DNA of 9,790 bases from Bacteroidales bacterium H10. GTDB taxonomy: Bacteria > Bacteroidota > Bacteroidia > Bacteroidales > Muribaculaceae. Where the stretch lies: NCBI GenBank assembly GCA_001701295.1, contig DAAV01000025.1:32457-42246 (forward strand), given 5' to 3'. The stretch's first letter is position 1, and every line of letters begins with the position of its first letter. Both the position numbers and the translations under genes were made by a program. Shown piece after piece: positions 6,740 to 9,790 of this stretch. Under the pieces are notes generated by a model. It made no database searches, was not told the origin of the DNA, and saw only the letters and a program-made list of their open reading frames with translations.

Positions 6740-8463
6740 TGACCGATACTGGAAATGCGAATTGCCGTGAACTCCTTGATGTTCTTATCGGCCAAGGACT
6801 GGATACGGCAGTTCTATCGCCCGGAAGCAGAAACGCAAAGCTACTCATCGGAGCCGCGGCAAGAAAGGAATTGCGTAAATTCATCATAACGGATGAACGC
6901 ACCGCAGGATTTGCCGCATTGGGCATCGGTCTCGCCTCTCAGAAACCTGTCGCGCTGATATGCACTTCAGGCACGGCGCTCTACAATTACGCGCCCGCCG
7001 TGGCAGAGGCGTTCTATCAGAAAATACCGCTGATAGTGATCACCGCCGACAGACCTTCGCAATGGATAGAGCAGGATGATTCCCAGACATTACGGCAGTT
7101 CGGAGCTCTGGGAAAAATTGTAAAACGCAGTTATGACATACCGGAGGAGACGGGCATAAACGCGGTATGTGCCAATCCCCAATACAAGACAGAGCGGGAA
7201 TGGTTTGTCAACCGCATCGCCAACGAGGCAATCATCCGCGCGACTCATGGAACTCCCGGCCCCGTGCATATCAACATGCAGTTCGGCAACCCTCTGAACA
7301 ACACCATACCCTACTCAGACGCAAATCCGCGCTGTGTGAGAACCGTCGGCAGCGAAGCCACTCTCCCGCCTCATCAAAGCAAGGAGATAGCGGAAATGCT
7401 GATAAGGAAGAAAGTTATGGTTGTAGCCGGATTCATGAAAGCCGACCACAATCTTAACAGAGCACTCGCCGCGTTCTCCGCATTTCCCAATGTCACCGTC
7501 CTGTGCGAGACCATATCCAACATTCATCTTGAAGGACATGTCTACATGATAGATTCCCTTCTGACATCTCTCACGGAAGAACAGCTTGACAGGATTCGTC
7601 CGGATATCGTGATAACGACAGGCGGCGCGATAGTGTCGAGAATGCTTAAGGATTATATCAGAAAAAGCGAAGGAACCCAACATTGGACTCTCGCGGACAC
7701 GGATGTGTCGATAGATTGTTTTCAGAGACTTTCCATGCATGTCGATATTGCTCCGGCAAAATTTTTCAGGAGTGTCAACGGCATGATGCGGCATCTCATG
7801 AATAAAGGATATGGTATAGAGCACGGAGACTACGGTCTGATCTGGCAACAGGAACGGGAAAGGCTTTATCAAAGAGATTGTCGACGACTCAAATCAGTAG
7901 GATGGTCGGAACTTAAGGCCCTGTCGGAAGTATTCCGTAGAATTCCGGCAGACTATAATCTCTTTCTGTCGAACGGCACATGCATCAGATATGCCCAGCT
8001 TCTAACAGACAAGCTTCCGCATGCCTGTTTTTCCAACAGAGGAGTGTCCGGAATCGACGGCACAAACGCCACGGCGTGGGGTGTATCCGTCGCATACAAA
8101 GGCACGACGCTGCTCCTGACCGGAGACATGTCATTCGCATATTGTCCAGAGATAATGAATCTCAGAAAATCGGGCGGAGATCTTCGTATAATCGTGGTAA
8201 ACAATAACGGAGGCGGCATTTTCCGCTTTATCAAGACCACGCGTGATCTTGAAATGCGTGAAGAATACTTTTGCTGCGATCCGGAAATGCCGATCAAAGG
8301 ACGGACCGAAGCTTTCGGATGGAAATATGTCCACGCTTCAGACATGAACAGTCTGAAAGATGGTCTGGACATTCTCTTTTCGACACCGGCCACGCTGCTC
8401 GAGATCTCCGTAGATCCGGAGAAGAGCGCGGAAACACTGATAAAATGGATGGAAAACAAATAA
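6739..8463 (+). CDS. menD: SEPHCHC synthase (2-succinyl-5-enolpyruvyl-6-hydroxy-3-cyclohexene-1-carboxylate synthase)
   Basis: MenD is the thiamine-diphosphate enzyme that condenses isochorismate with the succinic semialdehyde-ThDP adduct from 2-oxoglutarate, an early committed step of menaquinone synthesis. The 574-residue product shows SPGSRNAKL (27-35, Arg31 for substrate), the ThDP-activating glutamate Glu53 in TDERTAGFAALG, and CTSGTALYNYAPAVAEA (75-91). TADRPSQWIEQDDSQTLRQ follows at about 102-120. The C-terminal part has Arg417 (SNGTCIRYAQ) and Arg434 (SNRGVSGIDGT), matching substrate-binding Arg395 and Arg413 of E. coli MenD. The metal and ThDP site is GDM at 462-464 with NNNGGGIF at 488-495. 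The ATG overlaps the fmt stop as TAATG, which suggests translational coupling. Length and motifs are those of an intact enzyme. The isochorismate synthase gene often found just upstream is not here. Confidence 0.97.
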   Translation: MTDTGNANCRELLDVLIGQGLDTAVLSPGSRNAKLLIGAAARKELRKFIITDERTAGFAALGIGLASQKPVALICTSGTALYNYAPAVAEAFYQKIPLIVITADRPSQWIEQDDSQTLRQFGALGKIVKRSYDIPEETGINAVCANPQYKTEREWFVNRIANEAIIRATHGTPGPVHINMQFGNPLNNTIPYSDANPRCVRTVGSEATLPPHQSKEIAEMLIRKKVMVVAGFMKADHNLNRALAAFSAFPNVTVLCETISNIHLEGHVYMIDSLLTSLTEEQLDRIRPDIVITTGGAIVSRMLKDYIRKSEGTQHWTLADTDVSIDCFQRLSMHVDIAPAKFFRSVNGMMRHLMNKGYGIEHGDYGLIWQQERERLYQRDCRRLKSVGWSELKALSEVFRRIPADYNLFLSNGTCIRYAQLLTDKLPHACFSNRGVSGIDGTNATAWGVSVAYKGTTLLLTGDMSFAYCPEIMNLRKSGGDLRIIVVNNNGGGIFRFIKTTRDLEMREEYFCCDPEMPIKGRTEAFGWKYVHASDMNSLKDGLDILFSTPATLLEISVDPEKSAETLIKWMENK

Positions 8464-8484
8464 CCGAAACATAAAATTTTTCAT

Positions 8485-9300
8485 ATGTTTGACTGGAAAA
8501 CTATTAAGGAATATGAGGACATACTTTTCGAGAAATTCGAAGGTATAGCGAAAATTACGATAAACAGGCCCAAGGTCTACAACGCGTTCCGCCCCAAGAC
8601 AAATATGGAAATGCTCGATGCATTCCATATCTGTCGCGAGAGTCAGGACATACGTGTGATCATACTGACGGGAGCCGGTGACAAAGCATTCTGCAGCGGC
8701 GGCGACCAGAACGTGAAAGGAGAAGGAGGATATGTCGGAGAAGACGGCGTGCCGAGACTCAACGTACTTGACCTGCACCAGATGATCAGGTCGATTCCCA
8801 AACCGGTCATAGCGATGGTAAACGGATATTCGATCGGAGGAGGCAACGTGCTTCAGGTGATATGCGACCTGTCTATTGCCTCGGATAACGCGAGATTCGG
8901 GCAAACCGGACCCAAAGTCGGAAGTTTTGACGGAGGTTTCGGAGCGAGCTATCTTGCAAGATGCGTAGGTCAGAAAAAGGCCCGCGAGATCTGGTTTCTC
9001 TGCAGACAATATACCGCTGAAGAGGCTTTGGAAATGGGGATGGTCAATGCCGTCGTCCCATTTGACAAACTTGAAGAGACCACCGTCGAATGGTGCCGTA
9101 CGATCATGAAGAGATCGCCGCTTGCAATCAGAATGATCAAACGTGCCCTCAATGCCGAGCTTGACGGCCAGCACGGCCTAATGCAGTTCGCAGGCGACGC
9201 CACCCTTCTGTACTATATGCTTGACGAAGCCCAGGAAGGCAAAAACGCATTCCTTGAAAAACGAGACCCCGATTTTGACAAATTTCCGAAATTTCCCTGA
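8485..9300 (+). CDS. menB: 1,4-dihydroxy-2-naphthoyl-CoA synthase
   Basis: MenB is a crotonase-fold enzyme that closes the second ring of the naphthoquinone by Dieckmann-type condensation of o-succinylbenzoyl-CoA. The 271-residue product follows E. coli MenB closely along its length. It has [15 protein letters not shown] (69-83), the oxyanion-hole region [11 protein letters not shown] (114-124), [20 protein letters not shown] (140-159) and [13 protein letters not shown] (164-176), and it ends in the family tail [14 protein letters not shown]. Gly142 in QTGP corresponds to Gly156 of E. coli MenB, which marks the type I, bicarbonate-dependent enzymes; type II enzymes have an aspartate here. Tyr83 and Tyr244 match the catalytic-region tyrosines of the E. 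coli enzyme. It starts 21 bp after menD, without a clear Shine-Dalgarno sequence, and ends 14 bp before menC. The high conservation rules out a generic enoyl-CoA hydratase. Confidence 0.97.
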   Translation: MFDWKTIKEYEDILFEKFEGIAKITINRPKVYNAFRPKTNMEMLDAFHICRESQDIRVIILTGAGDKAFCSGGDQNVKGEGGYVGEDGVPRLNVLDLHQMIRSIPKPVIAMVNGYSIGGGNVLQVICDLSIASDNARFGQTGPKVGSFDGGFGASYLARCVGQKKAREIWFLCRQYTAEEALEMGMVNAVVPFDKLEETTVEWCRTIMKRSPLAIRMIKRALNAELDGQHGLMQFAGDATLLYYMLDEAQEGKNAFLEKRDPDFDKFPKFP

Positions 9301-9314
9301 TAAAAACCTGAGCA

Positions 9315-9790
9315 ATGAGATTGCAATTCGCACCCTACGTCTTGAAATTCAATGAGCCTGGTGGAACCTCGCGCGGAATTCTTACGGAGAAAATCACATG
9401 CATTCTGAGAATTTTCGATGAAAACGATCCGGAACATTACGGCATTGGCGAGGCCGCCATTTTTCCGGGACTCTCACCGGAGGCCGACGACAGGTTCTTC
9501 TATAAGCTCATGGAACTCCAGGCCAATATAAGGCTCGGCCTAAAAACCGACCTCGAACGTTTTCCCTCTCTGCAATTCGGACTTGAGCAGGCCATACGGG
9601 ATTTTTCGGGTGGATGCGAGAGAGTTTATTTTGAATCACCGTTTGTGCACGGAGAAAATTCCATCGAAATAAACGGACTCGTATGGATGGGCGATTACGA
9701 CCGGATGATCGAAAGAATCGAACAAAAACTGAATTCCGGCTTCAAATGCATAAAATTGAAAATCGGAGCTATAGACTGGCGCAAGGAGGT
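9315..9790 (+). CDS. menC: o-Succinylbenzoate synthase, 3'-truncated by window edge
   Basis: MenC is an enolase-superfamily enzyme that dehydrates SHCHC to o-succinylbenzoate. The frame opens at ATG 9315 and stays open to the right edge, giving 158 complete codons. The N-terminal capping domain shows the MenC-like pattern of a short beta-strand start, then FNEPGGTSRGIL (13-24) and GIGEAAIFPGLS (47-58). The barrel begins near SIEINGLVWMG (about 123-133). The catalytic KxK motif appears as CIKLKIGAIDW (145-155) with Lys147 and Lys149. The metal-binding acidic residues and the rest of the barrel, probably about 190 residues, lie beyond the window. Its place directly after menD and menB, 14 bp from menB, supports MenC over other enolase-superfamily members such as dipeptide epimerase. 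Confidence 0.92.
   Translation, partial: MRLQFAPYVLKFNEPGGTSRGILTEKITCILRIFDENDPEHYGIGEAAIFPGLSPEADDRFFYKLMELQANIRLGLKTDLERFPSLQFGLEQAIRDFSGGCERVYFESPFVHGENSIEINGLVWMGDYDRMIERIEQKLNSGFKCIKLKIGAIDWRKE

Noticed and set aside
7315..7872. Reverse-strand open frame (185 codons) opposite menD
   Set aside because: No recognisable domain, and the + strand encodes intact MenD across the whole span.
8338..9174. Long reverse-strand open frame (278 codons) opposite menD end and menB
   Set aside because: It lies wholly opposite two well-conserved genes, shows no family motif and is best explained as a codon-bias shadow.

Overview
The window looks like core chromosome of a Bacteroidales bacterium. A Muribaculaceae-like genome is my best guess, but the family is an inference. 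The evidence is the gene set and its order, the lack of strong Shine-Dalgarno sequences before most starts, heavy use of ATA for isoleucine, and a Bacteroidota-type -7 box (TAnnTTTG) in the only sizeable intergenic gap. All eight genes lie on the + strand and coding density is very high. I see no tRNA, rRNA, CRISPR array, transposase or phage gene.

Layout. Bases 1-1726 hold the 3' part of glutamine-dependent NAD+ synthetase (nadE), cut by the left edge. At 1738-2334 is a short TsaC/YwlC-type threonylcarbamoyl-AMP synthase. The AT-rich gap at 2335-2484 carries a candidate promoter and a long, nearly perfect hairpin. At 2485-3912 is a membrane-bound sugar-phosphate transferase that starts glycan assembly on undecaprenyl phosphate. 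At 3945-5744 is a CLC-family chloride channel or transporter with two C-terminal CBS domains. At 5780-6739 is fmt, which formylates initiator Met-tRNA. From 6739 to the right edge runs a menaquinone block: menD, menB and the 5' part of menC.

How the genes fit together. From 2485 onward the gaps are 32 bp, 35 bp, a 1-bp overlap, 21 bp and 14 bp, so the sugar transferase through menC may be one transcript, probably started in the 2335-2484 gap. Functionally the genes are mixed: NAD+ synthesis, tRNA modification (t6A), translation initiation, envelope glycan initiation, anion transport and respiratory quinone synthesis. MenD, MenB and MenC serve one pathway, from isochorismate to 1,4-dihydroxy-2-naphthoyl-CoA, although the MenE step between MenC and MenB is not in the window. 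The isochorismate synthase gene (menF), which I would expect before menD, is absent from its usual place; fmt sits there.

I did not find a new biological system here. The points most worth a second look are the 20-bp-arm hairpin before the sugar transferase, the valine at the internal proton-glutamate position of the CLC protein, and the arrangement that joins fmt directly to menD.
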